Of a stretch of DNA of 64,000 nucleotides, positions 17,956 to 33,054 are shown one piece after another; position 1 is the stretch's first letter, and each line of letters opens with the position of its first letter. Origin of the DNA: Lysobacter oculi (GTDB lineage: Bacteria > Pseudomonadota > Gammaproteobacteria > Xanthomonadales > Xanthomonadaceae); contig NZ_CP029556.1 in the NCBI RefSeq assembly GCF_003293695.1, positions 2,366,001 through 2,430,000 of the forward strand, given 5' to 3'. The notes under the pieces are model-generated. The model did no database searches and was not told where the DNA came from. It saw nothing but the letters and a program-made list of their open reading frames with translations. Position numbers and translations under genes: made by a program.

Positions 17956-19750
17956 AGTGAAAGTCCCCGATATCGGCGGTCACGGCGATGTGCCGGTGAT
18001 CGAGGTGCTGGTGAAGCCGGGCGACACCGTCGCCAAGGACCAGGGCCTGGTCACGCTGGAGTCCGACAAGGCGACGATGGAAGTGCCGTCGAGCGTGGCG
18101 GGCACGATCCGCGAATTGAAGGTGAAGCTCGGCGACAAATTGTCCGAAGGCGATGTGGTGGCGGTGATCGAAGCGGAGGGCGCTGCGGATGCGGCAAGCG
18201 CAACGGCGAAGGCCGAGGCTGCGCCGAACCCCGAAGCCGCAGCGGCCAGCAAGTCCGATGCGAAGACGGTCAGCGAGCCTGCCAAGCCCGCCGCAGCCGC
18301 CGCCAAGCCCGCCCCCGCGAGCGGCCAACCCGCCGACATCGAATGCCGGATGGTGGTGATCGGTGCCGGCCCCGGCGGCTACACCGCCGCCTTCCGCGCC
18401 GCCGACCTCGGCCTGGATACCGTATTGGTCGAGCGCTATCCGTCGCTCGGCGGTGTCTGCCTCAACGTCGGCTGCATTCCGTCGAAGGCGCTGCTGCATG
18501 CGGCGGAAGTGATCGATGCCGCCGCGCATGCCTCGGACTTCGGCGTCGATTTCGCCAAGCCCAGGATCGACATCGACAAGCTGCGTGGCTACAAGGACAA
18601 GGTCGTCGGCCAGCTGACCAAGGGCCTGGCCGGCATGGCCAAGCAACGCAAGGTGCGGGTCGTGCAGGGCACGGCCGCGTTCGCATCGCCCAATGAACTG
18701 CTGGTCACCGGCGAGGACGGCAAGACCCAGCGGCTCGCGTTCGTGAACTGCATCATCGCCGCCGGCTCGCAGCCGGTGAAGCTGCCGGGTTTCCCCTGGG
18801 ACGACCCGCGCGTGATGGATTCCACCGGCGCGCTCGAACTGGCCGACGTGCCGAAGCAACTGCTGGTGGTCGGCGGCGGCATCATCGGGCTGGAGATGGC
18901 CACGGTCTATCGCGGCCTCGGCAGCGAAGTGACGGTGGTGGAACTCGCGCCGCAGCTCATTCCCGGTGCCGATGCCGATCTGGTCAAGCCGCTCGCCGCG
19001 CGCCTGAAGGTGCAGGGCGTGGCCGTCCACCTCAAGACCAAGGTGGTGGAGGCGAAGGCCGGCAAGAAGGGCATCGAATGCGTGTTCGAAGGCGAGAGCA
19101 TTCCCGACGCGAAGATGTTCGACCGCGTGCTGGTCGCGGTCGGCCGCAGCGCCAACGGTGGCACGCTCGATGCCGGCAAGGCGGGCGTCACCGTCGGCGA
19201 ACGCGGGCTGATCCCGGTCGATGCGCAGATGCGCACCAACGTGCCGCACATCTTCGCCATCGGTGACCTGGTTGGCCAGCCGATGCTGGCGCACAAGGCC
19301 ACGCACGAAGGCAAGCTCGCGGCGGAAGTCGCGGCCGGCGAGAAGAAGGAGTGGGTCGCACGTGTGATCCCGAGCGTCGCCTACACCGATCCGGAAATCG
19401 CCTGGGTGGGCGTGAGCGAAAGCGAGGCGAAGGAGAAGGGCTTGAAGATCGGCGTCGGCAAGTTCCCGTGGGCGGCGTCGGGCCGCGCGATCGGGCTGGG
19501 CCGCACCGAAGGCTTCACCAAGCTGGTGTTCGACGAAGCCACCCATCGCGTCATCGGCGGCGGCATCGTCGGCCCGCATGCCGGCGAGTTGATCAGCGAA
19601 GTGGCGTTGGCCATCGAGATGGGCTGCGAGGCGGCCGACATCGGCCACACCATCCACCCGCATCCAACGCTGGGCGAATCGGTCGGCATGGCGGCGGAAG
19701 TCTATGAAGGCACCATCACCGACCTCTACCTGCCGAAGAAGGGCAAGTAG
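17942..19750 (+). CDS. lpdA: Dihydrolipoamide dehydrogenase (E3) with N-terminal lipoyl domain
   Basis: A 602-residue E3 that reoxidises dihydrolipoyl groups with FAD and NAD. Unusually for the enzyme class, but as in several proteobacteria, it starts with a lipoyl domain (1-80; Lys43 in ESDKATMEVPSS) and an Ala/Pro/Lys linker to about 130. The FAD motif GAGPGGYTAAFRAADLG, the redox disulfide GGVCLNVGCIPSK and the C-terminal HPHPT with catalytic His are all present. The ATG at 17942 lies inside the end of the MscS gene. Confidence 0.95.
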   Translation: MATIEVKVPDIGGHGDVPVIEVLVKPGDTVAKDQGLVTLESDKATMEVPSSVAGTIRELKVKLGDKLSEGDVVAVIEAEGAADAASATAKAEAAPNPEAAAASKSDAKTVSEPAKPAAAAAKPAPASGQPADIECRMVVIGAGPGGYTAAFRAADLGLDTVLVERYPSLGGVCLNVGCIPSKALLHAAEVIDAAAHASDFGVDFAKPRIDIDKLRGYKDKVVGQLTKGLAGMAKQRKVRVVQGTAAFASPNELLVTGEDGKTQRLAFVNCIIAAGSQPVKLPGFPWDDPRVMDSTGALELADVPKQLLVVGGGIIGLEMATVYRGLGSEVTVVELAPQLIPGADADLVKPLAARLKVQGVAVHLKTKVVEAKAGKKGIECVFEGESIPDAKMFDRVLVAVGRSANGGTLDAGKAGVTVGERGLIPVDAQMRTNVPHIFAIGDLVGQPMLAHKATHEGKLAAEVAAGEKKEWVARVIPSVAYTDPEIAWVGVSESEAKEKGLKIGVGKFPWAASGRAIGLGRTEGFTKLVFDEATHRVIGGGIVGPHAGELISEVALAIEMGCEAADIGHTIHPHPTLGESVGMAAEVYEGTITDLYLPKKGK

Positions 19751-19820
19751 CCGCCCGATGCGGTGATCCGGGCAGGTCGCGGATGCCCCGCGGCCCGCCT
19801 GAAGCTGAATGCCCGGAAAG

Positions 19821-19850
19821 TTGCCCGGCATTTTTCACGCCTGCTATACT
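19821..19850 (+). promoter_or_regulatory. Probable sigma-70 promoter of the atp operon
   Basis: TTGCCC (19821-19826) and TATACT (19845-19850) are separated by 18 bases, between lpdA and atpI. This is the best promoter-like sequence ahead of the ATP synthase genes. Confidence 0.5.
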
Positions 19851-20267
19851 TTTGCGGCTTCACGGGGCCGGTTTCGGCCTTGGCACCCCTCGCAGGAACC
19901 CCCGTCGTGTCCCATCCGGTCTCATCGAGCCGAATCCGTGCACGGCGGGCGTTGGTCTGGCAGATGGCGGCGACCTTGATGGTCGCGCTGGCTTGGCTGG
20001 CGGTTCCGGCGGGTGGCACGCGCGCTGCCCTGGCGGCACTCGCGGGCGGGACGGTCATCGTCCTGTCCGGGTGGCTGGCGCTGGTGGTGGCCCTAGGCGG
20101 CGGCATCGGCGGGGCTTCGGCCGCGATGGGCCGGCTGCTGGCGGGCCTGGTGCTGAAGTGGGGCGTGGTGGCGCTGGGGCTGCTGGCCGTGGTCGGGATA
20201 TTCCGGCTGACGCCGCTGCCGGTGGTCACCGCCGTGGTGGCGACGGTGTTGGCATACATCGCCGCAA

Positions 20268-21477
<1,210 letters not shown>

Positions 21478-21576
21478 TCATCGCGATGACCGTCGGCGCG
21501 CGCGGGTGACCGCGCCGCCGGCACACGCCGCGGCGGATGTCCGTCGCGACGACCCGAAAACTGTCGAGGACCCGTC

Positions 21577-22047
21577 ATGAATCTCAACATGACTTTCTTC
21601 GGTCAGATGCTCTCCTTCGCGATCCTCGTCTGGTTCACGATGAAGTTCATCTGGCCGCCGCTCAATGCGGCGTTGGAAGAGCGCCAGAAGAAGATCGCCG
21701 AAGGCCTGGCCGCGGCGGACAACAGCCAGAAGGCGCTCGCCGAGGCGGAAGCCCGTGCGAACGAGGATCTCAAGGCCGCGCGCAGCAAGGCCAACGAGAT
21801 CATCGAGCAGGCCCACCAGCGTGCCAACCAGATCGTCGAGGCCGCGCGCCACGAGGCGATCGAGGAAGGCGTGCGCCAGAAGGCCATCGTCGAAGCCGAC
21901 ATCGCCGCCAGCGCCAACCGTGCCCGCGAGGACCTGCGCAAGCAGGTGTCGCAGCTGGCCGTGACCGGCGCCGAGAAGCTGATCCGCCGCGAGATCGACC
22001 CGGCCGCCCACAAGGCGCTGCTGGACGAACTGGCTGCCGAGATCTGA
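21577..22047 (+). CDS. atpF: ATP synthase Fo subunit b
   Basis: A 156-residue peripheral-stalk subunit, standard length. One N-terminal membrane helix (about 5-25, [20 protein letters not shown]) is followed by a long charged coiled coil (about 30-140) that dimerises and reaches F1. It ends 1 base before atpH. Confidence 0.95.
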   Translation: MNLNMTFFGQMLSFAILVWFTMKFIWPPLNAALEERQKKIAEGLAAADNSQKALAEAEARANEDLKAARSKANEIIEQAHQRANQIVEAARHEAIEEGVRQKAIVEADIAASANRAREDLRKQVSQLAVTGAEKLIRREIDPAAHKALLDELAAEI

Positions 22048-22048
22048 C

Positions 22049-22576
22049 ATGAGCCAGACGCTGACGCTCGCCCGCCCCTACGCCCGCGCCGCCTACCAGG
22101 CCGCGCGCGAGACCGGCACCACGACCGCCTGGTCGGAGGCCCTGGCCTTCGCCGCGCGCGTCGCCGCCGATCCGCGCGTCGACACCCTGCTGGGCGATCC
22201 GCGCCTGTCGCGCGCCGACGCCGTCGCCCTGCTGTCGCCGACCGGTGCCAGCGAAGGCGTGGGCGGCTTCCTCGGCCTGCTGGCGCAGAACGGCCGCATG
22301 AAGCTGCTGCCGGAAATCGCCGGGCTGTTCGAGCAGTTCCGCGCCGAGGCCGAGAAGATCGTGCGGGCGAAGATCACCTCCGCCGCGCCGATGACCCAGG
22401 CCGAAGTCGACACGCTGGTGTCGGCGCTCAAGCGCCGCTTCGGCCGCGAGGTCGAGGTGGAGTCGAGCATCGACGAATCGCTGATCGGCGGCGCGGTGAT
22501 CGATGCCGGCGAAGTGGTCATCGACGGCTCGGTCAAGGGCAAGCTCGCGCGCCTGTCGGCCGCACTGACGCAGTAA
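22049..22576 (+). CDS. atpH: ATP synthase F1 subunit delta
   Basis: A 175-residue delta subunit linking the b stalk to the top of F1. The N-terminus [15 protein letters not shown] and the C-terminal [26 protein letters not shown] motif are characteristic. It follows atpF after a single base, and is 85 bases ahead of atpA. Confidence 0.95.
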   Translation: MSQTLTLARPYARAAYQAARETGTTTAWSEALAFAARVAADPRVDTLLGDPRLSRADAVALLSPTGASEGVGGFLGLLAQNGRMKLLPEIAGLFEQFRAEAEKIVRAKITSAAPMTQAEVDTLVSALKRRFGREVEVESSIDESLIGGAVIDAGEVVIDGSVKGKLARLSAALTQ

Positions 22577-22661
22577 TCCGCATGGCCGCGCCGGCAACGG
22601 CACGGTCGAAAAACAGTTGAAACCGCGATCCGCACCGGCGGCCCGCACTGAGGAAACCAAC

Positions 22662-24212
<1,551 letters not shown>

Positions 24213-24275
24213 CAGCGGCGACATCCGCGCGGGTTTGATGCCCGCGCGAATCGGCACCCAGCAGACGAGACGAGC

Positions 24276-25142
24276 ATGGCAGGCGGACGCGAAATCAAAT
24301 CCAAGATCAAGTCGGTGCAGAACACCCGCAAGGTGACGCGCGCACTCGAAATGGTCTCGGCATCGAAAATCCGCAAGGCGCAGGAACGCATGAAGGCCTC
24401 GCGCCCGTATGCGCGCGCGATGAAGCAGCTGATCGGCCACGTGGCGCAGGCCAACGGCACCGATTACGTGCATCCGTGGATGGTCGAGCGCACCGACGTC
24501 AAGCGCGTCGGTTACATCGTGGTCTCCTCCGACCGCGGTCTGGCCGGCGGCCTCAACAACAACCTGTTCCGCAAGCTGCTGGGCGAGATCCGCCGCTGGA
24601 ACGAGCAGGGCGTCGAGGTTGACATCGTCACCATCGGCCAGAAGGCGTCGGTGTTCTTCCGCCGCATCAAGGTCAACATGCTGGCCTCGGTCACCCACCT
24701 CGGCGACCAGCCGCACGTGGAACAGCTGATCGGCGTCATCAAGGTGATGCTGGATGCGTTCGATGCGGCCAACGTCGACCGCGTGATCCTCTGCTACAAC
24801 GACTTCGTCAACACCATGACCCAGCGCGCGGCGTTCGACCAGCTGCTGCCGCTGCCGCCGGCCGATGCCAACGTCGGCCGCCACAGCTGGGACTACATCT
24901 ACGAACCCGATGCGCAGACGGTGCTCGACCACCTGATGACGCGCTACGTGGAGTCGCTGGTGTACCAGGCGGTGATGGAGAACGTCGCTTCCGAACACGC
25001 TGCCCGCATGGTGGCGATGAAGGCGGCGAGCGACAACGCGACCAAGCTGATCGGCACCCTGAACCTGGTCTACAACAAGGCCCGCCAGGCGGCGATCACG
25101 CAAGAAATTTCTGAAATCGTGGGCGGCGCGGCGGCGGTCTGA
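24276..25142 (+). CDS. atpG: ATP synthase F1 subunit gamma
   Basis: The 288-residue central-stalk subunit. The N-terminal [20 protein letters not shown] and the C-terminal [20 protein letters not shown], the two strands of the rotating coiled coil, are conserved. Confidence 0.97.
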   Translation: MAGGREIKSKIKSVQNTRKVTRALEMVSASKIRKAQERMKASRPYARAMKQLIGHVAQANGTDYVHPWMVERTDVKRVGYIVVSSDRGLAGGLNNNLFRKLLGEIRRWNEQGVEVDIVTIGQKASVFFRRIKVNMLASVTHLGDQPHVEQLIGVIKVMLDAFDAANVDRVILCYNDFVNTMTQRAAFDQLLPLPPADANVGRHSWDYIYEPDAQTVLDHLMTRYVESLVYQAVMENVASEHAARMVAMKAASDNATKLIGTLNLVYNKARQAAITQEISEIVGGAAAV

Positions 25143-26612
<1,470 letters not shown>

Positions 26613-26637
26613 TCGCCGCGACCTGACGGAGAATACG

Positions 26638-27063
26638 ATGGCCAACACCATCCGCTGCGAAATCGTGAGCGCCGAAGCGCAGATCTACTCGGGCGAGGCC
26701 ACCCTGGTCGTGGCCACCGGCGAGATCGGCGAGCTCGGCATCGCGCCCAAGCACGCGCCGCTGATCACCCGCCTGAAGCCGGGCAAGGTGGTGGTGACCA
26801 CGCCGGAAGGCGAGCACCTCGACTTCGCCATTTCCGGCGGCATGCTGGAAGTGCAACCTGATGTCGTGACCGTGCTGGCGGATACCGCCGTGCGCGCGCA
26901 GGACATCGACGAGGCCGCCGTGCGCACCGCCAAGGAAGAGGCCGAGCGCATCCTGGCCGGTCGTGGCGAGGCGATCGAAGTCGCCGAGGCGCAGAAGCGC
27001 CTGGCCGAGATCAGCGCCCAGCTGGCCGCGCTGGAACGCCTGCGCAAGAACCTGAAGCACTGA
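26638..27063 (+). CDS. atpC: ATP synthase F1 subunit epsilon
   Basis: A 141-residue epsilon subunit with the N-terminal beta-sandwich ([17 protein letters not shown]) and the C-terminal two-helix inhibitory domain. It is the last gene of the operon and is followed by a strong terminator. Confidence 0.95.
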   Translation: MANTIRCEIVSAEAQIYSGEATLVVATGEIGELGIAPKHAPLITRLKPGKVVVTTPEGEHLDFAISGGMLEVQPDVVTVLADTAVRAQDIDEAAVRTAKEEAERILAGRGEAIEVAEAQKRLAEISAQLAALERLRKNLKH

Positions 27064-27089
27064 CGCGACGGATCATCGTCGTGATGGAG

Positions 27090-27115
27090 AAAGCCGGCCC
27101 CGTGCCGGCTTTTTT
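27090..27115. terminator. Terminator of the atp operon
   Basis: A perfect 9-bp stem (aaagccggc / gccggcttt) with a 5-base loop is followed by a T-run. Its T-tract reaches the stop codon (27115-27117) of the convergent gtrA gene, so it probably also serves that gene. Confidence 0.9.
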
Positions 27116-27513
27116 CATGCCCCGGCGGCGGGCTTGTTGTAGACCCAGTGCCGTGACAGCACGAAGCCGAGCAGGCCGGAGGTGATGTCGGCCAAGGGCT
27201 TGAGCAGCTGGGCCATGCGCAGGCCGAAGTGGGCGTCGATGGCGTGGACGATCCAGGTGTTGAGCACGGTCAGCGCCAGCCACATCAGCACGAAGCGCAC
27301 GAACGCGCGACGGCCCACGTGGGTGTCGTCGCCGGCGAAGGTCCATTTGCCGTTGAGCCAGAAACCGAGCGCCGCGCCGAAGATCCGGCCGATGACGTTG
27401 GCCGGCGCGACCGGCATCACCCATTCGCTCAGCGCCAGCATCAGGCCGTATTCGACCACCCACTGCAGCAGGCCGATGGCCGTGTATCCCCCGAGGTGTC
27501 TGCGCAGGCTCAT
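27115..27513 (-). CDS. GtrA family membrane protein
   Basis: A 132-residue protein with four membrane helices, of the GtrA family (flippase-like proteins that move lipid-linked sugars, or partners of glycosyltransferases). The pattern LGFWLNGKWTF followed by RRAFVRFVLMW, and the C-terminal LLGFVLSRHWVY, fit the family. The same frame continues open to beyond 30.8 kb, but that is only the antisense of glmU and glmS. It starts 87 bases from the divergent glmU. Confidence 0.85.
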   Translation of the reverse strand: MSLRRHLGGYTAIGLLQWVVEYGLMLALSEWVMPVAPANVIGRIFGAALGFWLNGKWTFAGDDTHVGRRAFVRFVLMWLALTVLNTWIVHAIDAHFGLRMAQLLKPLADITSGLLGFVLSRHWVYNKPAAGA

Positions 27514-27600
27514 CGATGTTCCGGGGGTGGGTGTCCGTGGGCTGCCGCATGGTAGCAACCGCTCCCGTAAAATCGCCGCAAACCACCGGATGTCACCCGC

Positions 27601-28971
27601 ATGGCCGAAGCCCCGCTGCACGTCGTGATCCTCGCCGCCGGCGAAGGCAAACGCATGAAGTCCCGCACGCCGAAGGTGCTGCAGAAGATCGCCGGGCGGC
27701 CGATGCTGGCGCATGTGGTCGATGCGGCCCGCGCGCTTGCGCCGGCCGGCATCCACATCGTCTACGGCCACGGCGGCGACCAGGTGCGCGAGGCCTTCGC
27801 GGCGGCGCCCGATATCCAGTGGGCCGAGCAGCGCGAACGGCTCGGCACCGGCCACGCGGTGCAGCAGGTCATCGACCAGATCCCCGATGGCGCGCGCGTG
27901 CTGGTGCTCTACGGCGACGTGCCGCTGATCACGCCGGAGACTCTGCGTGCATTGCTGGCGAAGGGCGGCCGCCTGGCGGTGCTGGTGGCCGAACTCGACA
28001 ACCCGACCGGCTACGGCCGCATCGTCCGTGATGCCGAGGGCAATGTCGGCGCGATTGTCGAGGAAAAGGATGCGGATGCCGAGCAGAAGCGCATCCACAC
28101 CATCAACACCGGCATCCTGGCCGCCGATGGCAATGCGCTGAAGGGCTGGCTGGCCAACCTGTCGAATTCGAACGCGCAGGGCGAGTACTACCTGACCGAT
28201 GTGTTCGCACGTGCGGCCGGAGAATACAGCGCCGCCGAAATGGTGCATGTGGCCGATGCGATGGAAACCGAGGGCGCCAACGATCCGTGGCAGCTGTCGC
28301 AGCTGGAGCGTGCGTTCCAGCGTCGCGAGGTGAAGGCGCTGTGCGCGCAGGGCATCCGTTTCGCCGACACCGCGCGCATCGACGTGCGTGGCACGGTGCG
28401 GGCCGAAGGCAATGTCGAGGTGGATGTCGATGTGGTCTTCGAAGGCGAGGTGGTGCTGGGCGAGGGCGTGAAGATCGGTCCGTTCTGCCGGCTGAAGGAT
28501 GTGGTGCTCGGCCCCGGCACCGAAGTCCGGGCGCATTGCGACCTGGAAGGCGCACGCACCGAAGGTGCGGTGACGGTCGGGCCGTTCGCGCGGCTGCGCC
28601 CGGGCGCGGTGCTGGCCGATGGCGTGCACGTCGGCAACTTCGTCGAGATCAAGAAATCGGTGCTGGGCGTGGGCAGCAAGGCCAACCACCTGAGCTACAT
28701 CGGCGATGCCGAGGTCGGCGCGGGCGTGAACATCGGCGCCGGCACCATCACCTGCAACTACGACGGCGTGAACAAGGCGAAGACGACCATCGCCGATGGC
28801 GCCTTCATCGGCTCCAACAGCGCCCTGGTCGCGCCGGTGCGGATCGGTGCGGGCGCGACGATCGGCGCTGGTTCCGTCATCACCAAGGATGCGCCGGACG
28901 ACGCGCTGACCGTGGCCCGTGGCCGCCAGCAGACGCTCGAAGGCTGGCAGCGGCCGGTGAAGAGGGGCTGA
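27601..28971 (+). CDS. glmU: Bifunctional GlcNAc-1-P uridyltransferase / GlcN-1-P acetyltransferase
   Basis: A 456-residue GlmU, which makes UDP-GlcNAc for peptidoglycan and LPS. The N-terminal pyrophosphorylase domain carries [15 protein letters not shown]; the C-terminal left-handed beta helix contains repeated hexapeptides and the [11 protein letters not shown] acetyltransferase region. Length is standard. It precedes glmS, which supplies its precursor pathway, as in E. coli where both follow the atp operon. A TAAAAT box at 27568-27573 could be its -10. Confidence 0.97.
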   Translation: MAEAPLHVVILAAGEGKRMKSRTPKVLQKIAGRPMLAHVVDAARALAPAGIHIVYGHGGDQVREAFAAAPDIQWAEQRERLGTGHAVQQVIDQIPDGARVLVLYGDVPLITPETLRALLAKGGRLAVLVAELDNPTGYGRIVRDAEGNVGAIVEEKDADAEQKRIHTINTGILAADGNALKGWLANLSNSNAQGEYYLTDVFARAAGEYSAAEMVHVADAMETEGANDPWQLSQLERAFQRREVKALCAQGIRFADTARIDVRGTVRAEGNVEVDVDVVFEGEVVLGEGVKIGPFCRLKDVVLGPGTEVRAHCDLEGARTEGAVTVGPFARLRPGAVLADGVHVGNFVEIKKSVLGVGSKANHLSYIGDAEVGAGVNIGAGTITCNYDGVNKAKTTIADGAFIGSNSALVAPVRIGAGATIGAGSVITKDAPDDALTVARGRQQTLEGWQRPVKRG

Positions 28972-29046
28972 GCCGCCGCCTCCCACGCACGCGCCCGTGC
29001 CGTCGCCGGACGCTAAAATGCCGGCACTTTCCAGAAGGATGTGCCC

Positions 29047-30876
29047 ATGTGCGGAATCGTCGGTGCCATTGCCGGGCGTGATGTGGTCCCCGTGCTGGTG
29101 GAGGGCCTGAAGCGGCTCGAATACCGCGGCTACGACTCCTCCGGCATCGCGGTGGTGGAAGACCAGGATGTGCGCCGCGTGCGCCGCACCGGGCGCGTGA
29201 GCGAGATGGAAGCCGCCGCGCAGGCGGAGCACTTCGACGCCCCGCTCGGTATCGGTCATACGCGCTGGGCCACCCACGGCGGCGTGACCGAAAGCAACGC
29301 GCATCCGCACATCAGCGCCGGCGTGGCGCTGGTGCACAACGGCATCATCGAGAACCACGAGGAACAGCGCGAGCGGCTGAAGGCGCTGGGCTATGTGTTC
29401 GAGTCGCAGACCGATACGGAAGTCATCGCCCACCTCATCCACCACCACCTGAAAGACGGAAACGACCTGCTGCACGCGCTGCAGAAGTCGGTGGCCGAGC
29501 TGCATGGGGCCTATGCGCTGGCGGTGATCAGCCGCAAGGAACCTGACCGCATGGTGGTGGCGCGGATGGGTTGCCCGCTGCTGGTCGGTGTGGGCGAGGG
29601 CGAGAACTTCGTCGCTTCCGACGTGTCGGCGATCGTGTCGGAGACGCGCAAGGTGATCTTCCTGGAGGAAGGTGACACCGCCGACATCAGCCGCGACGCG
29701 GTGCAGGTTTTCGATGCATCGGGCGCGGCGGTGCAGCGCGACATCCACATGTCCGATGTTTCGTTGGCCTCGCTGGAGCTGGGCCCGTACCGCCACTTCA
29801 TGCAGAAGGAAATCCACGAGCAGCCGCGTGCGCTGGCCGACACGCTGGAAGGCGTGACCGACCTCGGCCGCTTCGACACCCAGCTGTTCGGGGAGGATGC
29901 GGCGGGCGTGCTGGACGGCATCGACTCGGTGCAGATCCTCGCCTGCGGCACCAGCTATTACGCCGGCTTGGTCGCGCGTTACTGGCTGGAGGACATCGCC
30001 GGGATTCCGTGCAGCGTCGACATCGCCAGCGAGTACCGCTACCGCAAGGTGGTGGCGAATCCGCGCCAGCTGGTCGTCACCATTTCGCAGTCGGGCGAAA
30101 CGCTCGACACCATGGAGGCGCTGAAGTACGCCAAAGCGCAGGGCCAGGACCGCACGTTGTCGATCTGCAACGTGCCGGAAAGCGCGATCCCGCGTGCCAG
30201 CAGGCTGGTCTTCCTGACCCGTGCCGGTGCCGAGATCGGCGTCGCTTCGACCAAGGCCTTCACCACCCAGCTGGCGGCGTTGTTCATCCTGACCGGCACG
30301 CTGGCCAAGCTGCGCGGGCAGCTGGACGAGGCGCAGGAAGCGGCCTTGATCGAAGCCCTGCGCCACCTGCCGGGCAGCGTGCAGCACGCGCTCAACCTGG
30401 AGCCGCAGGTCGCGGCCTGGAGCGAGCGCTTCGCGCCGAAGCAGCACGCGCTGTTCCTGGGCCGTGGCGTGCATTACCCGATCGCGCTGGAAGGCGCGTT
30501 GAAGCTGAAAGAGATCAGCTACATCCATGCCGAGGCCTATCCGGCCGGCGAACTCAAGCACGGGCCGCTGGCGCTGGTGGACAGCGACATGCCGGTGGTG
30601 GTGATCGCGCCGAACGACAGCCTGCTGGAGAAGGTGAAGTCCAACATCCAGGAAGTGCGCGCGCGCGGCGGCGAGATGTTCGTCTTCGCCGATGCCGACA
30701 GCAATTTCAGCGAGTCCGAGGGCGTGCATGTGATCCGCACCCCGCGCCATGTCGGCGTGCTGTCGCCGATCGTCCACGCGATTCCGGTGCAGATGCTCGC
30801 CTATCATGCGGCGCTTGCACGCGGCACCGACGTGGACAAGCCGCGCAATCTGGCGAAATCCGTCACGGTGGAGTGA
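29047..30876 (+). CDS. glmS: Glucosamine-fructose-6-phosphate aminotransferase
   Basis: A 609-residue GlmS that makes glucosamine-6-phosphate from fructose-6-phosphate and glutamine. After loss of Met the N-terminal nucleophile is Cys in MCGIVGA. The glutaminase domain spans about 1-240 and two SIS domains follow ([18 protein letters not shown]). The ATG at 29047 is preferred over the in-frame GTG at 29041 because the catalytic Cys must be residue 2; AGAAGGA lies upstream. No glmS-ribozyme-like leader fits in the 75-base gap after glmU. Confidence 0.97.
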   Translation: MCGIVGAIAGRDVVPVLVEGLKRLEYRGYDSSGIAVVEDQDVRRVRRTGRVSEMEAAAQAEHFDAPLGIGHTRWATHGGVTESNAHPHISAGVALVHNGIIENHEEQRERLKALGYVFESQTDTEVIAHLIHHHLKDGNDLLHALQKSVAELHGAYALAVISRKEPDRMVVARMGCPLLVGVGEGENFVASDVSAIVSETRKVIFLEEGDTADISRDAVQVFDASGAAVQRDIHMSDVSLASLELGPYRHFMQKEIHEQPRALADTLEGVTDLGRFDTQLFGEDAAGVLDGIDSVQILACGTSYYAGLVARYWLEDIAGIPCSVDIASEYRYRKVVANPRQLVVTISQSGETLDTMEALKYAKAQGQDRTLSICNVPESAIPRASRLVFLTRAGAEIGVASTKAFTTQLAALFILTGTLAKLRGQLDEAQEAALIEALRHLPGSVQHALNLEPQVAAWSERFAPKQHALFLGRGVHYPIALEGALKLKEISYIHAEAYPAGELKHGPLALVDSDMPVVVIAPNDSLLEKVKSNIQEVRARGGEMFVFADADSNFSESEGVHVIRTPRHVGVLSPIVHAIPVQMLAYHAALARGTDVDKPRNLAKSVTVE

Positions 30877-30890
30877 GCGGGACGTGGTTC

Positions 30891-30912
30891 GCCTCGCACT
30901 GCAGGGCGAGGC
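30891..30912. terminator. Hairpin between convergent glmS and sensor kinase
   Basis: A perfect 7-bp stem (gcctcgc / gcgaggc) with an 8-base loop lies just after the glmS stop, but has no T-run. Possible terminator only. Confidence 0.35.
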
Positions 30913-30927
30913 CGCGCGCCAATCCGG

Positions 30928-32235
30928 TCAGCGCGCGTCCATCTCTTCGGGCGCGTCCAGCCGCAGCGTCGTGGTGGTGCCTTGCCCGTGGTCGGAGTGG
31001 ATGTCGAGCGACCAGCGCAGGTGTTCGCACAGCCGCGCGATGAGGTCGAGGCCGATGCCGCCGCCGCCACGGTCGCCACCGCCGCGCGCGATCCGCGCAT
31101 AGGCGGCGCTCACTTCCTCCGGTGTCATGCCGTGGCCGGGGTCGTCGATCACCACCGTCGCCGGTGCTTGAAGCTTCACCACGATCTCGCCGCGGTCGCT
31201 GTGTTCGATGGCATTGCGCAGCAGGTTGCCGAGCGCCGCGCGCAGGATCTGCACCGGCGCGATGACCTGCACCGGGGCATCCGCGTCGATGCGGAAGTCG
31301 AGATCCTTGTGTTCGGCGAGATGGCGATGGTCCTCGACGATGCCCTGCAGCAGCGCAGCGAGATCGACCGGCTCACTCGCCCGATGCAGGCGGGCCGGAT
31401 CACGCGCCAACACCAGCAGCAGCGAGAGCAGCTCCTGCAGGTCGCGGGTGGTGGTGCGGATGCGCTCAAGCCGCGTGCGCACCGATGCGGGCGTGTCCGC
31501 GTCGAGCATCGCCAGATCGGTGGCGCTGGCGATCACCGTGACCGGCGTGCGCAGTTCGTGGCTGGCCATGTCGATGAACAGCCGTTCGCGCTCGACGAAA
31601 CGGTCGTTGCGCGCAAGGTAGTGGTTGAGCGCATCGCCGATGACCTCGATCTCGGCCGAGGCGTCCTTCGACACCTCGATGCGTTGGCCCGGGCGGTCCG
31701 GCCGCAGCTGGCCGATCTGCCCGGCCATGCGCGAGAGCGGCGTGATCAGGCGGTCCGCCGCCCAGAACGCCAGCAGCCCCATCACCAGGAACAGGGTCAG
31801 CGCGGAACCGATCACGGTCAGCGCCATGTCATGCTCGCGTTCTTCCAGATCGGTGATGTCGAGAGTGAGCACCTGGCGCGTCGCGCCTTCGCCACGCACC
31901 AGCACGATGCGTTCCTGGCCATCGACCATCACATCGTCGTGGATGCCGGGCGGCAGATGCGACAACGCGGCAGGCATCGTGCGCGGCGCCCGGTACAGCG
32001 CCATGTCGTGCGTGTCGGTCCAGCGGAAGCCGGGATCGCGGGCGATGCGCTCATCGAGATGGTCCAGCTCGTTGTTGAGCAGGGTGTCCCAGACCAATCG
32101 CTCCGCGCGTTCGTTGAAGACCAGGCCCTGCACCGCCACGGCGACGCTCAAGGCCGCGACATAGACCAGCAGGCCCAGCATCAAGCGGCGGCGCAGGCTC
32201 GGGCGCTTGCCGTGCGGGTCATTCATCGGTGTCAC
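30928..32235 (-). CDS. Sensor histidine kinase of a two-component system
   Basis: A 435-residue inner-membrane kinase. Two membrane helices (about 17-40 and 137-160) flank a sensor domain of about 95 periplasmic residues; a HAMP-like linker follows (FWAADRLITPLSRMAG). The phosphoacceptor is His226 in DMASHELRTPVTVI; N-box and G-box motifs (LRNAIEHSDRGEI; DDPGHGMTPEEV; GGGIGLDLIARL) complete the ATPase. It overlaps the response-regulator gene by 17 bases. Divergent lipid A-modification genes suggest a PmrB-like role, which is an inference. Confidence 0.9.
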   Translation of the reverse strand: MTPMNDPHGKRPSLRRRLMLGLLVYVAALSVAVAVQGLVFNERAERLVWDTLLNNELDHLDERIARDPGFRWTDTHDMALYRAPRTMPAALSHLPPGIHDDVMVDGQERIVLVRGEGATRQVLTLDITDLEEREHDMALTVIGSALTLFLVMGLLAFWAADRLITPLSRMAGQIGQLRPDRPGQRIEVSKDASAEIEVIGDALNHYLARNDRFVERERLFIDMASHELRTPVTVIASATDLAMLDADTPASVRTRLERIRTTTRDLQELLSLLLVLARDPARLHRASEPVDLAALLQGIVEDHRHLAEHKDLDFRIDADAPVQVIAPVQILRAALGNLLRNAIEHSDRGEIVVKLQAPATVVIDDPGHGMTPEEVSAAYARIARGGGDRGGGGIGLDLIARLCEHLRWSLDIHSDHGQGTTTTLRLDAPEEMDAR

Positions 32236-32914
32236 CTTCGGCGATGCGGTAGCCGGTGCGGGCCACGGTATGGATCAGCCGGGTCGGGAAGGGCACGTCC
32301 ACGCTGCGGCGCAGTTCGTAGACATGCGAGCGCAGCAGGTCGGCATCGGGCGTGTCGTCGCCCCAGAGCGCGTCTTCCAGCCATGCCCGCGTGACCACGC
32401 CGGGACTGGCGCGCATCAACACTTCAAGGATCTTGCGACCGGCGGGATACAGATGCAGCGGCTGGCCGCCTCGGGTGGCTTCCAGCGTCTGCAGGTTGAG
32501 CACCAGGTCGCCGACCTGCAGCACCCTGCGCCGGCCCTGGCCGCTTGAACGCGCCACCAGCGATTGCAGCCGCAGCGACAGTTCCTCCAGATCGAAGGGC
32601 TTGGCGAGGTAGTCATCGGCGCCCGCACGCAGGCCGGCGATGCGGTCCGGCACTTCCTCGCGCGCGGTCAGCATCAACACCGGCACATCGTGGCCATCGG
32701 CGCGGAGTTGCGTCAGCACCGCATGGCCATCCATGCGCGGCAGGCCCCAGTCCAGCACCACCACGTCATAGGGCTGGGTGCGTGCGAGATGCAGGCCGGT
32801 CGGTCCGTCCGGGGCGACATCCACGGCATGCCCAGCCCGCTCGAAATGTTCGAACAGATGGGCCACCAGATTGCGGTTGTCCTCCACCAGCAGCACGCGC
32901 ATCGCATCGTCCAC
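32219..32914 (-). CDS. OmpR family response regulator
   Basis: A 231-residue response regulator: receiver domain with phosphoacceptor Asp55 (VVVLDWGLP) and Lys105 (LAKPF), then a winged-helix DNA-binding domain (about 130-227). A shorter start MRVLLVEDN at 32902 is possible. It is encoded first and is co-translated with the kinase. It stands divergent, 140 bases away, from a PAP2 phosphatase and an eptA homologue, the usual target genes of PmrA-type regulators. Confidence 0.92.
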   Translation of the reverse strand: MDDAMRVLLVEDNRNLVAHLFEHFERAGHAVDVAPDGPTGLHLARTQPYDVVVLDWGLPRMDGHAVLTQLRADGHDVPVLMLTAREEVPDRIAGLRAGADDYLAKPFDLEELSLRLQSLVARSSGQGRRRVLQVGDLVLNLQTLEATRGGQPLHLYPAGRKILEVLMRASPGVVTRAWLEDALWGDDTPDADLLRSHVYELRRSVDVPFPTRLIHTVARTGYRIAEGDTDE

Positions 32915-33054
32915 AGGGCATATGCGGCAAGCGTACCGGCTGGATGCGGCGCTGTCCGCGCGGGTGGATTTAACGAGGTGCGAATACGGTTCCGACCGTT
33001 CTCCGACGAAGCGCTGACGACGATGGCCTTCCGTCCAGCCACCGGAATGCCGCG

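Noticed and set aside
17663-19831. A 722-codon open frame on the minus strand
   Set aside because: Fully antisense to lpdA, with His/Arg/Ala-rich low-complexity translation and no motifs.
27115-30807. A 1,230-codon open frame on the minus strand
   Set aside because: It is antisense to glmU and glmS. Only the last 132 codons (gtrA) have membrane-protein character and family motifs; the rest arises from high-GC codon bias.
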